A DNA stretch of 64,000 bases from Paenibacillus timonensis (GTDB lineage: Bacteria > Bacillota > Bacilli > Paenibacillales > Paenibacillaceae), in assembly GCF_009725205.1 (NCBI RefSeq), contig NZ_WNZY01000001.1, positions 186,001-250,000 on the forward strand. The letters are read 5' to 3'. Every line of letters begins with the position of its first letter. Position 1 is the first letter of the stretch. The notes under the pieces were generated by a model, which ran no database searches, was not told where the DNA came from, and worked only from the letters and a program-made list of their open reading frames with translations. The position numbers and the translations under genes are program-made. Positions 16,358-25,250 of the stretch are shown here, one piece after another.

Positions 16358-19300
16358 TCACCAGTTATTCCCTGCCCCTCGGATGATGTGGAAGTTCGGC
16401 GATTGGTTCTCACCATAAATGGCCGTGACGCCCGGGTTATTTACCTTCACATTGGTGAAGCGGGCTTCACCGACGGCAGGCCCTTGCCCGTCCTCGGCCT
16501 TGACGACCAGCTTAATGCCATAGCGGCTAGGGTTGTTGATCGTAATGTTCTCCAGGCGAACGTTCTGCATCGGCAGATTCTCCGGCGATTTGGATTGGAA
16601 CATGAGGCCGAAATAGACCGGGTTATTGATGTCCACGTTCTTCACCACGATGTTCTTAAGGTCTCGGTCGCCACCGAAGAACCAGATGGCCCCGAAGTTC
16701 TGATAATCGTTGATCTTGTCGTCGGCCCCAACGCTGGTCCAGAAATCCCCGCCGGTGCGGTCCAGCGTGACGCCGTCAATCACGGTGTCCTGGTCGCCGA
16801 AGCCCAGCGTATTGTAGCCAAAGCTTAAGCTGCTGATGGTAACGCCGGGATAAGTGAGCGTATCGGCGCCATACAGGTTCTGGAACAGGTTGTTCTGGCC
16901 GCCGTAGACGGCGAAGGCCGCGGCTCGGCGTACATTGACGGCGGTGAGGTTAGTATATTTATTGCCCACATTATAAGAACCTCCAGCGTCAATCGCGCTA
17001 AATAACGCAAACGAGTCGTCGCCCGTACCGCGGGCATAGTTATTGTCGATTACGTTATAGGAGGAGCCGTTGGTCATGTTGATGCCGTCTGCGAACATGT
17101 TCTTGATGCGGTTGTTTTTAAACGTATTGTAGGAGGAGTTTACGCCCCAATACAGACAGACAAAGTGTTCCGCCCAAACGTTCTCGATGGTCACGTTCTG
17201 CATGCCGTTTCCGTCGATGAATTTGCCTGGGCCGTCCTGACGGTAGATATAGTTACCCCAGGCGGACAGGTTCTTGATGGTTGATCCGTTGGCGGCGGAG
17301 CTGATATTAAACCCAACGTCCGTGTTTGTTTGGTCTTGCGGAGCGACCAGCTTGGTGTGCCAAGGGCCTGCCCCGATGATCTCCGTCGCCCGGCCGTACA
17401 AGAAGATCTTGGACGAGATCGTCCACTCCCCTGCCGGGATGAAGATCCCCTTCTTGGACGAATCCTGACGGAATTCGTTCAGCGCTTGTTCAATCGATTT
17501 GGTGCTCGACACCTGAACGTATTTGCTTGGATCCGGGTTGGTTGCCGGCGGAGCAACATTCTCCGTTTCAATCATATCTACGTAAATCCATGGGACGTCC
17601 CCGGCGTCCTTCTGGATCTTGATCTTGGTTCCAGCTGGATAGACTTGGTCGAGCATGAGCTGGGAATCCTCGTACAACCAGTAAGCCTTAGAGCCCGAGT
17701 TATCATAGCCAAGCCGTCCGAGCGTGGAAGGCGTTGCATACAAGTAAGAGAATTTGGACGTTACGGTGAAGTTGCCTTTGTCCACGCCGTTCGCGTAAAT
17801 GCTGACCGTACCGGTGGTGTTTTCGGCTACGGCATTACGTAATACGAATGCGTTGGCTGGCGAGGTCAAGGTAAATTCCACGTATTCCCCCGTAGCATCA
17901 AGTTGAACAGCCGATCGCCCGGAGGCCTCGCCAGCGAAGTCGCCCGGCGTAAAGTTCGGAGCGAGTTTGGTTCCGTTCGTGCTGTTCGAGGAGGCTTCAG
18001 CCTCCAGTATGGAGAACGGCATGTTGGCGCCCCGTCCGGAATATAAGCTCGCGTTGCCGGTATTGTTATTCCGTTTCACGGCGACTTCGTTTGCGTCTGC
18101 TGCTACAGTAGTCGTTACTGTATAGCTGCCGTTGACTGCGGTCCAGGTTCCCAGGGTAACGTTGGCTGATGCTCCCGGCGCAAGGGCTCCGCTGTAGGAA
18201 CCGTTTAGCGACTGCACGGTTGTCCCTGAGCTAGTCTTCAGCTCCAAAGTGATGGCGTGTGCACCACCCGCCGAAGCAATTGTCCCTTGGTTCTTCAGAT
18301 TGACGGTAAAAGTGACGGTGTTGCCTGCGCTTGGATTCGATGGCGTCCATGCCGCGGTCGCGATCAGATCGGAGCTTTGCACCTGGCCAATCGTCAACTG
18401 CGAACCGTGGGTGTAGCTATTATTCGCATCGTTGGTTTCGATAACGGCATTGCTCTCGTCTACCTTGGCGGTGACGGCGTAAGAACCGGCTTCCTTCGCT
18501 CCGATCGTTGCGGAGACATTAGCCGTAGCGCCAGGAGCAAGCGCACCAACAGAAGCCGTGCCGACAAGGGTACTGCCCAGGTAGAAGTTCACACTGGTAG
18601 CGCTCGATGCAACGGTACCCGCATTGCGAACGTTGGCGTTCAGCGTAACGGTTTGTGTTTCGTCTGGGGATGCCGGCGACCAGGAGATGCCGGTCACCGT
18701 CAGATCCGGGTTCGGCGCGGGCGTGCCGAACACCTGGAATTCAGCCATTTGTCCGCCCGGTGCGCCGGAATTGGCCGTAAACCGCAATTGTACCTGACTC
18801 ACCGTGACGCTGACAGGAATCGTGATGGTATTTTGTGAAGTTGGGTTAAATGTATAGGAAGTCGCCGAGACCAGGTTCGTAAAGGTCGTCGAATTTTGGT
18901 CGTGTCCCAGCACTTGAATCGTTTGCGTGCGTGTCGCCCATTCGCTGGAAGGATTCAGCTTGAGGACAATCGACGTGATGTTGGCGTTGGCGCCAAGGTC
19001 CGCGGTGAGCGTGCTCGGGTGACCGTTGCCTTCCCAATAGGTGGTCGTATCGTTATCATTGGCATTCGCCGCGACGAATGTGAACGTCGATGAGGAAGCC
19101 GTCATCGTCTTGCCAATGGCGAGATTGGATCCGTCTCCTCCTCCCGATCCGGTCCGCGTCACGGTATTGCTTGGTGTCGACGCATTGCCGGCCGCATCCT
19201 TGGCTACGACGGAATAGGTCACTGTAACGTCGGCGGGTTGCGTATCCGTGTATGTCAACGTCGATCCGTTGACGCTGCCGCGAAGCTGGCCGTTGGCGTA

Positions 19301-20338
19301 GACGTCGTATCCGGTTACGCCGACGTTATCGGTTGCGGCGCTCCAGGCCAGTTTTATGGAGCTGGAGGTCGGCTGCGTGAACGCCAGGTTGGCCGGAGCG
19401 GTTGGCGGCTGGGTATCTACGCCGCTGTTCCCCAAAGTAAACCCGATCCAGTTGATATTGAAGTCATATCCGCTGGCATAGACGCGAAGGGTTTGAGAGC
19501 CTGCATTTAGCGTGACGCTGGCGGTCACGGTCTGCCAATTTTGCCAGCCGCCGGTGTTCGGCACTACAGTCGTAGCTAGCGTCGTCCCGTCGGATTGCAG
19601 TTGGATTGCTCCTGTCCCGGCATTACTCGCTACTCTATATTCCACGGTGTACGTGCCTGCATTGAGGACGTTTACGTTATAATCCAGCCAATCCCCGGCA
19701 TGAATCCAGCCGACGTTCAGCCCGCCGCCCGTATCCGAGGTGGGTTCCGTCTGAATGCCGTTCATCGCGCTGAAGTTCTCGGCTTCGATCTTGCCCGGAA
19801 TCGTGGAAGGGGTAGCCGGGGAAGCGCCGTATACCTCTACTTCAGAGAGTTGCCCTGCCGCCCAGGCGGTGTTCGCCGTAATCTGAATTCGCACGTAGCG
19901 CGCGCTGGCGGACGTAAGGTTAATCGTCACCGTGTTGGCGGCGCTCGGATCAAACGTATAGCTGGCCGAGGCCTTCAGATCAGTGAAGCTAGTTCCGTTC
20001 GTACTTCCTTGCACGGATAAGGTCTGAGAACGGCTCTCCCAGCCGGACGGTAACTTCAAGACAACCTGATCGATCTGTACAGCGCTGCCGAGATCGACCT
20101 GTACCCACCCGGGAAAAGCATTATTCGTGCTTTCCCAATACGTGGCGACATTCCCGTCGGTTACATTGGAAGCATGGTATACATCAGCATGGCCGGATTC
20201 CGCTGCGGGTTTTCCTGCAGCCAAATTCGGGCCGCCTGCCGCATGGGCCGGTGCGGTCCACCCTGCCGAACTGAAGAACGTTGCTGCGAACAGGGTCATG
20301 ACACAAATCCAGGCAATGATGCGTCTTTGGCTTTTCAC
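16358..20338 (-). CDS. secreted modular GH87 alpha-1,3-glucanase (mutanase)
   Basis: A 1326-residue extracellular polysaccharide hydrolase. Approximate order: signal peptide 1-34 (APAHAAG), F5/8C discoidin/CBM32 domain 36-170, CBM6 175-305 (KIEAENFS start), fibronectin III 312-398, second F5/8C-like domain 402-545, two CARDB domains 548-770, a CBM35-like region, and a C-terminal right-handed beta-helix GH87 domain from about 925. Candidate catalytic aspartates are Asp1084 (MFADGINM) and Asp1107/Asp1108 (GTGDDSFAL), matching the acidic cluster of Paenibacillus/B. circulans alpha-1,3-glucanases. It likely degrades alpha-1,3-glucan of fungal walls or dental-type mutan. AAAGGAG precedes the ATG by 9 bases. 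Monocistronic. Confidence 0.88.
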   Translation of the reverse strand: MKSQRRIIAWICVMTLFAATFFSSAGWTAPAHAAGGPNLAAGKPAAESGHADVYHASNVTDGNVATYWESTNNAFPGWVQVDLGSAVQIDQVVLKLPSGWESRSQTLSVQGSTNGTSFTDLKASASYTFDPSAANTVTINLTSASARYVRIQITANTAWAAGQLSEVEVYGASPATPSTIPGKIEAENFSAMNGIQTEPTSDTGGGLNVGWIHAGDWLDYNVNVLNAGTYTVEYRVASNAGTGAIQLQSDGTTLATTVVPNTGGWQNWQTVTASVTLNAGSQTLRVYASGYDFNINWIGFTLGNSGVDTQPPTAPANLAFTQPTSSSIKLAWSAATDNVGVTGYDVYANGQLRGSVNGSTLTYTDTQPADVTVTYSVVAKDAAGNASTPSNTVTRTGSGGGDGSNLAIGKTMTASSSTFTFVAANANDNDTTTYWEGNGHPSTLTADLGANANITSIVLKLNPSSEWATRTQTIQVLGHDQNSTTFTNLVSATSYTFNPTSQNTITIPVSVTVSQVQLRFTANSGAPGGQMAEFQVFGTPAPNPDLTVTGISWSPASPDETQTVTLNANVRNAGTVASSATSVNFYLGSTLVGTASVGALAPGATANVSATIGAKEAGSYAVTAKVDESNAVIETNDANNSYTHGSQLTIGQVQSSDLIATAAWTPSNPSAGNTVTFTVNLKNQGTIASAGGAHAITLELKTSSGTTVQSLNGSYSGALAPGASANVTLGTWTAVNGSYTVTTTVAADANEVAVKRNNNTGNASLYSGRGANMPFSILEAEASSNSTNGTKLAPNFTPGDFAGEASGRSAVQLDATGEYVEFTLTSPANAFVLRNAVAENTTGTVSIYANGVDKGNFTVTSKFSYLYATPSTLGRLGYDNSGSKAYWLYEDSQLMLDQVYPAGTKIKIQKDAGDVPWIYVDMIETENVAPPATNPDPSKYVQVSSTKSIEQALNEFRQDSSKKGIFIPAGEWTISSKIFLYGRATEIIGAGPWHTKLVAPQDQTNTDVGFNISSAANGSTIKNLSAWGNYIYRQDGPGKFIDGNGMQNVTIENVWAEHFVCLYWGVNSSYNTFKNNRIKNMFADGINMTNGSSYNVIDNNYARGTGDDSFALFSAIDAGGSYNVGNKYTNLTAVNVRRAAAFAVYGGQNNLFQNLYGADTLTYPGVTISSLSFGYNTLGFGDQDTVIDGVTLDRTGGDFWTSVGADDKINDYQNFGAIWFFGGDRDLKNIVVKNVDINNPVYFGLMFQSKSPENLPMQNVRLENITINNPSRYGIKLVVKAEDGQGPAVGEARFTNVKVNNPGVTAIYGENQSPNFHIIRGAGNNW

Positions 20339-20686
20339 GATTTCATTCTCCTTTCAGAATAAAGATCTTACGAGTCTTACATCTGGTAGAGTCTTCGTGG
20401 TGGACCAGCGGGGACTTACTTTACGAAATCTGCACAATATACCAATGTAAGCGATATCAGAAAAAGACGCATTCCCCCTATTCACGCTAATCGGTATAGG
20501 TACCGCATCCCCATCATAAATCAGGATTGATTTCCAAATAAAGGTGTATTTCTATGAGAATGGTGTGCAGGATTAAGATCATTGGCTATCCCAACGGATG
20601 TATGCCGGTTTTCAGATTCTTGCCCCGTTCAAGGAGAGGATAGATATAATGAAATCAGAAGGGATTCCCGGGAGGAGCGGATAGGC
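20339..20686. other. intergenic control region between glucanase and Crp/Fnr genes
   Basis: A 348-bp gap between divergent genes. It holds the glucanase ribosome binding site and, near the other end, a TATAAT at 20645-20650 that could serve the Crp/Fnr gene. A self-complementary stretch near 20365-20395 (TCTTACGAGTCTTACATC) lies in the glucanase leader. No further gene is seen. Confidence 0.4.
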
Positions 20687-21259
20687 ATGAAAGAACGTCT
20701 GATGAAGTACATGAACAAGTTTACCTCCTTAACGGAAGATGAACAGCGGGCCATTCTTTCAGATCTCCGGGTGGAGGAATTTGAAAGAGGAACTCTCCTT
20801 TTACGGCAAGGGGAACCACTGGATAAGTGTTATTTCGTATTGCTCGGCTGCGTGAGGCAGTATTCGGTGGATAAGGCCGGGAAAGAGGTTACGTCCAACT
20901 TCTATACAGAAGAACAAGCCATAGCGTACTTCAATCGACCTAAACAGGGCAGCACTTCCGATTATTCGTTGATCTGTTTGGAATTTTGCGTTTTGGTTGT
21001 GGGCCAGTTAGACGCGGAACAAGGGATGTATGAAAAATATAAGCAATTGGAGACGATGACGCGAAGGATGATCGAAGAGAACTTTGGAGAGGTGCAAGAT
21101 CAGTTCGCCGCGTTTATCGCCTCCACGCCCGAAGAGCGCTACAAAAACCTTTTGCTGAGCCGGCCCGGGCTCGCCGACCGGGTACCGCAGCATCAATTGG
21201 CGAGCTACCTAGGCATGACCCCCGAGTCGCTAAGCCGGATGAAAAAAAGGATCCGCTAA
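20687..21259 (+). CDS. Crp/Fnr-family transcriptional regulator
   Basis: A 190-residue regulator with an N-terminal cyclic-nucleotide-binding-like barrel (RGTLLLRQGEPLDKCYFVLL, then GCVRQYSVDKAGKEVTSNFY) and a C-terminal winged HTH (VPQHQLASYLGMTPESLSRM). It lacks an iron-sulfur cysteine cluster and the strict cAMP contact residues, so its ligand is unknown. GGGAGGAG supports the ATG at 20687. It converges with a DUF4386 membrane gene whose upstream region carries a 14-bp palindrome of Crp/Fnr geometry, making that gene the probable target. Confidence 0.85.
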   Translation: MKERLMKYMNKFTSLTEDEQRAILSDLRVEEFERGTLLLRQGEPLDKCYFVLLGCVRQYSVDKAGKEVTSNFYTEEQAIAYFNRPKQGSTSDYSLICLEFCVLVVGQLDAEQGMYEKYKQLETMTRRMIEENFGEVQDQFAAFIASTPEERYKNLLLSRPGLADRVPQHQLASYLGMTPESLSRMKKRIR

Positions 21260-21275
21260 ACGCCGGTAGAAACCC

Positions 21276-21995
21276 TTAGTTCTTTGCGGTCACCTTCCCT
21301 CCCCTAAACAGTAACCAGAGACCAAAACCCAATTCGCCGAAGATCATAGGCACCTTGAAGATATACTCCATGACGACAACGATAGGATCGGATGCGGATA
21401 GAAACATAGGAGCGAGATGGATGAGAATATAACCGGCGGATGCCAGAAGCAATAAAATACTGATGATTTTCGGGATATGGTCCGATGAAATAGCTACATA
21501 ACCCACAATCAGGAGATGTCCGCCAAAAATGATCAGCCCTACCGACCAGATGGACTCGAACGCATCCAGGAATAGCATCGTAACGGCGGGAAGCTGTCCT
21601 TGGCCCAACCCGGCGAATTTTTCTGGAGAACCAGAGAGCAGCGACACGAACAATAAATTCAATATGGAAACTCCTAAGATTGCCGCGTAAGTCAGTCGAA
21701 ACCAAGCGCTGAGCAAGGCCAAGGCCTCATGAACAGGCTTCAGGAAAACATAAATGGCCCAAGCGGCTACGATATCGCAAATCAGGATGAGGATCCAGCC
21801 CGCGATTTCGCTTTTCAACAGCAGATTGGCGGATCGAAGATGATTCCATGTGGCGCTGGCGTCGCCATGGCCCGTTAGGCTTTCATGGACAAAGCCATAG
21901 GAGAACGATGCCGCGATGGCCATGAGGAGCAGTGCCGCACCTCCGATTCGAGCCGCTTGGTGCCGAAACCCTCGTTCCCTTTCCAACGTTTGCAT
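21276..21995 (-). CDS. DUF4386 family membrane protein
   Basis: A protein of about 239 residues with six predicted membrane helices. The conserved N-terminal block ARIGGAALLLMAIAASFSYG, the central AIYVFLKPVHEALALLSAWF and the later SSDHIPKIISILLLLASAGY are DUF4386 hallmarks. Function unknown. ATG at 21995 has AGGGGG 9 bases upstream. Members are frequently neighbours of Crp/Fnr-like or HTH regulators, as here. Confidence 0.82.
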   Translation of the reverse strand: MQTLERERGFRHQAARIGGAALLLMAIAASFSYGFVHESLTGHGDASATWNHLRSANLLLKSEIAGWILILICDIVAAWAIYVFLKPVHEALALLSAWFRLTYAAILGVSILNLLFVSLLSGSPEKFAGLGQGQLPAVTMLFLDAFESIWSVGLIIFGGHLLIVGYVAISSDHIPKIISILLLLASAGYILIHLAPMFLSASDPIVVVMEYIFKVPMIFGELGFGLWLLFRGGKVTAKN

Positions 21996-22008
21996 TCCAT
22001 ACAACCCC

Positions 22009-22075
22009 CTAAAATGATTTGAAATCATTCATCATTTTAGCCAAAGGGGCTGGAAGGGGCATTAACTTAAGTTAA
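22009..22075 (-). promoter_or_regulatory. two operators upstream of the DUF4386 gene
   Basis: Perfect 14-bp palindrome TTAACTTAAGTTAA (22062-22075), with the 5-4-5 half-site spacing of Crp/Fnr-family sites, and a 10-bp inverted repeat CTAAAATGAT/ATCATTTTAG (22009-22018 and 22031-22040) that lies next to the ribosome binding site and could form an RNA hairpin. Confidence 0.5.
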
Positions 22076-22111
22076 TTTTTCATTCTTGGTTCGCAATTTC
22101 TAATCCATATC

Positions 22112-22154
22112 AAAAACGGAACCGCCCCATTCGATCGAAAAGGCGGTTCCGTTT
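22112..22154 (-). terminator. intrinsic terminator of the carboxynorspermidine operon
   Basis: AAACGGAACCGCC and GGCGGTTCCGTTT pair perfectly (13 bp); on the minus strand TTTTTGAT follows. Confidence 0.9.
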
Positions 22155-22169
22155 CATTTAAGCGGCGAC

Positions 22170-23297
22170 TTACGCCAACCGCATTTTGAAATCTTCGTAT
22201 CCAAACTCATGCAGGATTTCGCAGTCGCCATCCTTATGCTGCAGCACAAGTGCTGGCAACGGCATGCCGTTGAAGGTGGTGTTCTTCACCATCGAGTAGA
22301 TCGCCATGTCGCCGAACACCAGGCGGTCGCCAGGCTTCAGCGGCTGGTCAAACGAGTAGTCGCCGATATTGTCCCCGGACAGGCAGGTTGGCCCGCCCAG
22401 CCGATAGGTATACGGCTTCTCGCCGGCTTCGCCCGAACCGAACAGCGGCGGACGGTACGGCATCTCGAGCACGTCCGGCATATGGCAGGAGGCCGAGGCA
22501 TCAACAATGGCAATGTCCATGCCGTTCTTCATCGTATCCAGCACGGTCGTGATCAGGTAACCGGCGTTCAGCGCCACGGCTTCGCCCGGTTCCAGATACA
22601 CTTCCAAACCGTATTTGTCCTGCATCCGCCGAATGCACGCTTCCAGCAACGGAATATCGTAGTCTTCCCGCGTGATGTGATGGCCGCCGCCGAAATTGAT
22701 CCATTCCATTTGCGGCAGCCATGTTCCGAACTTCTCTTCAATCGCATCCAGCGTGGTCGACAAATCGTCCGAGTTCTGCTGGCACAAGGTATGAAAATGA
22801 AGACCAGACACGCCCTCCAAGAGTTCCGGACGGAAATGCTCGAGCGTCACGCCAAACCGCGATCCGACGGCGCAAGGGTTGTAGATGTCGTGCCCCACCT
22901 GCGTGGAGCATTCCGGGTTAATGCGCAGACCGATTTTTTTACCGGCCGCCAGCACCCGATCCCGGTACTTCTCCACTTGGGAGAACGAGTTAAAGATCAC
23001 GTGATCGCAGAGCTCGATGATTTCGTCCATCTGATCGTCCCGGTAGGCCGGGGCAAAGACGTGATTCTCCTTGCCCATCGCCTCGTGACCGAGCCGGGCT
23101 TCGAACAGGCCGCTGGATGCCGTCCCGCTCAAATACTGGCCGATCAGCGGATAAGTGGTGTACATCGAAAATGCTTTTTGCGCCAAAATAATCTTCGCGC
23201 CCGTCCGCTCCATGATGCCGCCCAGGATCTTCAGGTTTTGTTCCAAAAGTTTCTCATCGACCACATAACAAGGTGTTGGCAGTTCGTCGAAGCGCAT
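22170..23297 (-). CDS. nspC: carboxynorspermidine/carboxyspermidine decarboxylase
   Basis: A 375-residue PLP-dependent, alanine-racemase-fold decarboxylase (EC 4.1.1.96). The PLP lysine is in KIILAQKAFSMY; other hallmarks are the glycine loop WINFGGGHHIT, the acid cluster VYLEPGEAVALNAG and the C-terminal active-site segment GGPTCLSGDNIGDY with the catalytic Cys. It removes the carboxyl from carboxyspermidine or carboxynorspermidine, giving spermidine or norspermidine. It starts 1 bp after the stop of the synthase gene, so the two form one operon. Confidence 0.95.
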   Translation of the reverse strand: MRFDELPTPCYVVDEKLLEQNLKILGGIMERTGAKIILAQKAFSMYTTYPLIGQYLSGTASSGLFEARLGHEAMGKENHVFAPAYRDDQMDEIIELCDHVIFNSFSQVEKYRDRVLAAGKKIGLRINPECSTQVGHDIYNPCAVGSRFGVTLEHFRPELLEGVSGLHFHTLCQQNSDDLSTTLDAIEEKFGTWLPQMEWINFGGGHHITREDYDIPLLEACIRRMQDKYGLEVYLEPGEAVALNAGYLITTVLDTMKNGMDIAIVDASASCHMPDVLEMPYRPPLFGSGEAGEKPYTYRLGGPTCLSGDNIGDYSFDQPLKPGDRLVFGDMAIYSMVKNTTFNGMPLPALVLQHKDGDCEILHEFGYEDFKMRLA

Positions 23298-23298
23298 A

Positions 23299-24552
23299 TT
23301 ATCTAACGTACTCCGTTTCTTTGCGCTCTGCGGAGGTCTCCTCTTCCGGGAACGCGTCTACCAGCTCCGGATTGAAGCTTTCTTGCCAAGGCAGACCCCA
23401 TTTGTTCAGCGCATCCATGAATGGATCCGGATCGAACTCTTCGATGTTGTAAACGCCCGGTTTGTTCCAAGTGCCGTTCATCAGCATCATCGCACCGATC
23501 ATCGCCGGAACGCCGGTCGTGTAAGCTACGGCTTGGGAGCCGACTTCTTTGTAGCATTCTTCGTGGTCGCACACGTTATATACATAGTACAGCTTATCTT
23601 TACCGTCTTTTTTGCCTTTGAAAATACAACCGATGTTCGTTTTGCCTTTCGTACGCGGTCCAAGCGAAGACGGATCCGGCAGTACGGCTTTCAGGAACTG
23701 CAGCGGCACGATTTGCTTGCCTTCGAATTCGATCGGCTCAATCGAAGTCATGCCGACGTTTTCGAGGCATTTCAAGTGCGTGAGGTAGCTTTGGCCAAAC
23801 GTCATGAAGAAGCGGATCCGTTTAATGCCTGGAATGTTAAGGGCCAGGGACTCGATTTCCTCATGGTGAAGCAGATACATATCCTTTTCCCCGATTTCAG
23901 GGAAGTTGTAGACGCGTTTGATCTCCATCGGCTCGGTTTCGATCCATTCGCCGTTCTCCCAGTAACTGCCCTTCGCGGACACTTCGCGGATGTTGATCTC
24001 CGGGTTGAAGTTCGTCGCAAACGGATAGCCGTGGTCGCCCGCATTGCAGTCGAGGATATCGATGTACTCGATTTCGTCGAAGTGATGTTTCAGGGCATAC
24101 GCGGAAAATACGCCGGTTACGCCTGGGTCAAAGCCGCTGCCCAGCAGTGCGGTGATGCCGGCTTGTTCAAAGCGCTCGCGGTATTCCCATTGCCACTTGT
24201 ATTCGAATTTCGCGGTATCTTCCGGCTCATAGTTCGCCGTATCCATGTAGTTCGTCTTGGTTGCCAGGCAGGCGTCCATGATCGTCAAATCCTGATACGG
24301 CAGAGCCAGGTTCATCACCACGTCCGGTTTAACTTCGTTGATCAGCGCGATCAGTTCGTCGACGTTGTTAGCATCGACTTGCGCCGTTGTGATTTTCGTC
24401 TTGCCGCCGTCCAGCTTCGCTTTCAGTGCGTCGCATTTCGACTTCGTGCGGCTGGCAATGCAGATTTCCTCAAAAACCTCGCTGTTTTGAACACATTTGT
24501 GGATGGCTACAGCAGCGACGCCGCCGCAGCCGATGATCAGTGCTTTTCCCAT
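23299..24552 (-). CDS. carboxynorspermidine/carboxyspermidine synthase (saccharopine dehydrogenase family)
   Basis: A 417-residue NADPH-dependent enzyme condensing aspartate semialdehyde with a diamine. N-terminal Rossmann motif ALIIGCGGVAAVAIHKC; hallmark GSGFDPGVTGVFSAYA; DCNAGDHGYPFATNFNPEIN. The start at 24552 has AGGAG with an 8-base spacer; the frame continues upstream to 24735 but through a terminator hairpin, so that extension is rejected. Together with NspC it constitutes the aspartate-semialdehyde route to spermidine, avoiding S-adenosylmethionine. The ~200-nt leader looks like an attenuator. Confidence 0.93.
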   Translation of the reverse strand: MGKALIIGCGGVAAVAIHKCVQNSEVFEEICIASRTKSKCDALKAKLDGGKTKITTAQVDANNVDELIALINEVKPDVVMNLALPYQDLTIMDACLATKTNYMDTANYEPEDTAKFEYKWQWEYRERFEQAGITALLGSGFDPGVTGVFSAYALKHHFDEIEYIDILDCNAGDHGYPFATNFNPEINIREVSAKGSYWENGEWIETEPMEIKRVYNFPEIGEKDMYLLHHEEIESLALNIPGIKRIRFFMTFGQSYLTHLKCLENVGMTSIEPIEFEGKQIVPLQFLKAVLPDPSSLGPRTKGKTNIGCIFKGKKDGKDKLYYVYNVCDHEECYKEVGSQAVAYTTGVPAMIGAMMLMNGTWNKPGVYNIEEFDPDPFMDALNKWGLPWQESFNPELVDAFPEEETSAERKETEYVR

Positions 24553-24603
24553 TTTTCCATCTCCTAACCTTCTTCGAATTTTGGCATAGCGGGCGTGAAA
24601 CGT

Positions 24604-24762
24604 AAAAAAAGCAAGCGAACATACGCATACCTGCGCATCATCACTTGCTTCTGATATAGTCAATATTAAGTAAGCTCCAGAATGACGGACGAACGCCCGT
24701 CTGCATCGCCGTACGAAACCATCGCACGAACGCACGTAGTGGAAGTCTTAATATTCAATATA
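24604..24762 (-). promoter_or_regulatory. leader with internal terminator upstream of the polyamine operon
   Basis: On the minus strand an extended -10 (TGA TATATT, 24765-24757) is followed about 100 nt later by a 42-nt hairpin (24650-24609): 17 of 19 possible pairs, GGTA tetraloop, then TTTTTTT. The gene starts 52 bp further on. A short reading frame of 18 codons (24722-24666) and a GACGG/CCGTC hairpin lie between promoter and terminator. The architecture is that of transcription attenuation; the signal is unknown. Confidence 0.55.
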
Positions 24763-24866
24763 TCATGCTTTGATCAGAGTCTATTTAGCAAATAATTCGC
24801 CTTTACCACTCTTATTGACCGTTTCACAAGTTGATGTGCATATGCACTGGTTGTAAAGTAACCAAC

Positions 24867-25067
24867 TTATAAAATTTGAGCTTTTAACTCAATCAATAAG
24901 GCAACTAAGTTGCCAATCGGCATTTGACCCGGCTGTCCGTATGGCCTTAACTCTCTTGTAGGAAAGTGGTCAAAAATTATCTGCTTGGAAAGACTCGCGA
25001 TATATTGAATACAACCTTTCCAAAAATCATGCTCCTTTATATTAGCAGGAACTGTTTCGGACGGCAA
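24867..25067 (-). CDS. possible small protein, unrecognised
   Basis: A 66-codon frame from a TTG start, with plausible protein composition (HDFWKGCIQYIASLSKQIIF, DHFPTRELRPYGQPGQMPIG). AAAGGAG occurs inside the frame, upstream of no good in-frame start, so the true start is uncertain and the frame may be a remnant. Downstream lie imperfect inverted repeats AAGTTG/CAACTT and the palindrome GTGCATATGCAC (24836-24847). No family is recognised. Confidence 0.3.
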   Translation of the reverse strand: MPSETVPANIKEHDFWKGCIQYIASLSKQIIFDHFPTRELRPYGQPGQMPIGNLVALLIELKAQIL

Positions 25068-25127
25068 TAGCTAATTTAAAATAAATTTTTCTTGAGTTTT
25101 AGGGTGCTTTACGTGGGTTGTTCGTCT

Positions 25128-25250
25128 GTTCGCGCGTCTACCCATCCATCTGCCCGTTCGTCTGCTCATCTGTCTTCCCGTACATCTGCGCGTCCGTCTG
25201 CCCGTCCATCTGCTCATCTGTCTGCGCGGCCGTCTGCGCTAACGCTTGCC
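25128..25250. repeat. degenerate 12-bp tandem repeat
   Basis: About ten imperfect copies of a 12-bp unit of the type ATCTGCCCGTCC/GTCTGCTCATCT. Every third or fourth base is T or C in a 4-bp sub-rhythm, which keeps several frames open and gives 4-residue peptide repeats. No ribosome binding site or conserved start accompanies it, so it is described as a repeat, not a gene. Confidence 0.7.

Noticed and set aside
22209-24567. 365- and 394-codon plus-strand frames opposite the polyamine genes
   Set aside because: Antisense to two well-conserved enzymes; composition (Arg, His, Gln, Val rich) typical of shadow frames.
24553-24735. 61-codon N-terminal extension of carboxynorspermidine synthase
   Set aside because: It would begin at a GTG without a ribosome binding site and run through a terminator hairpin; AGGAG and the Rossmann start fix the ATG at 24552.
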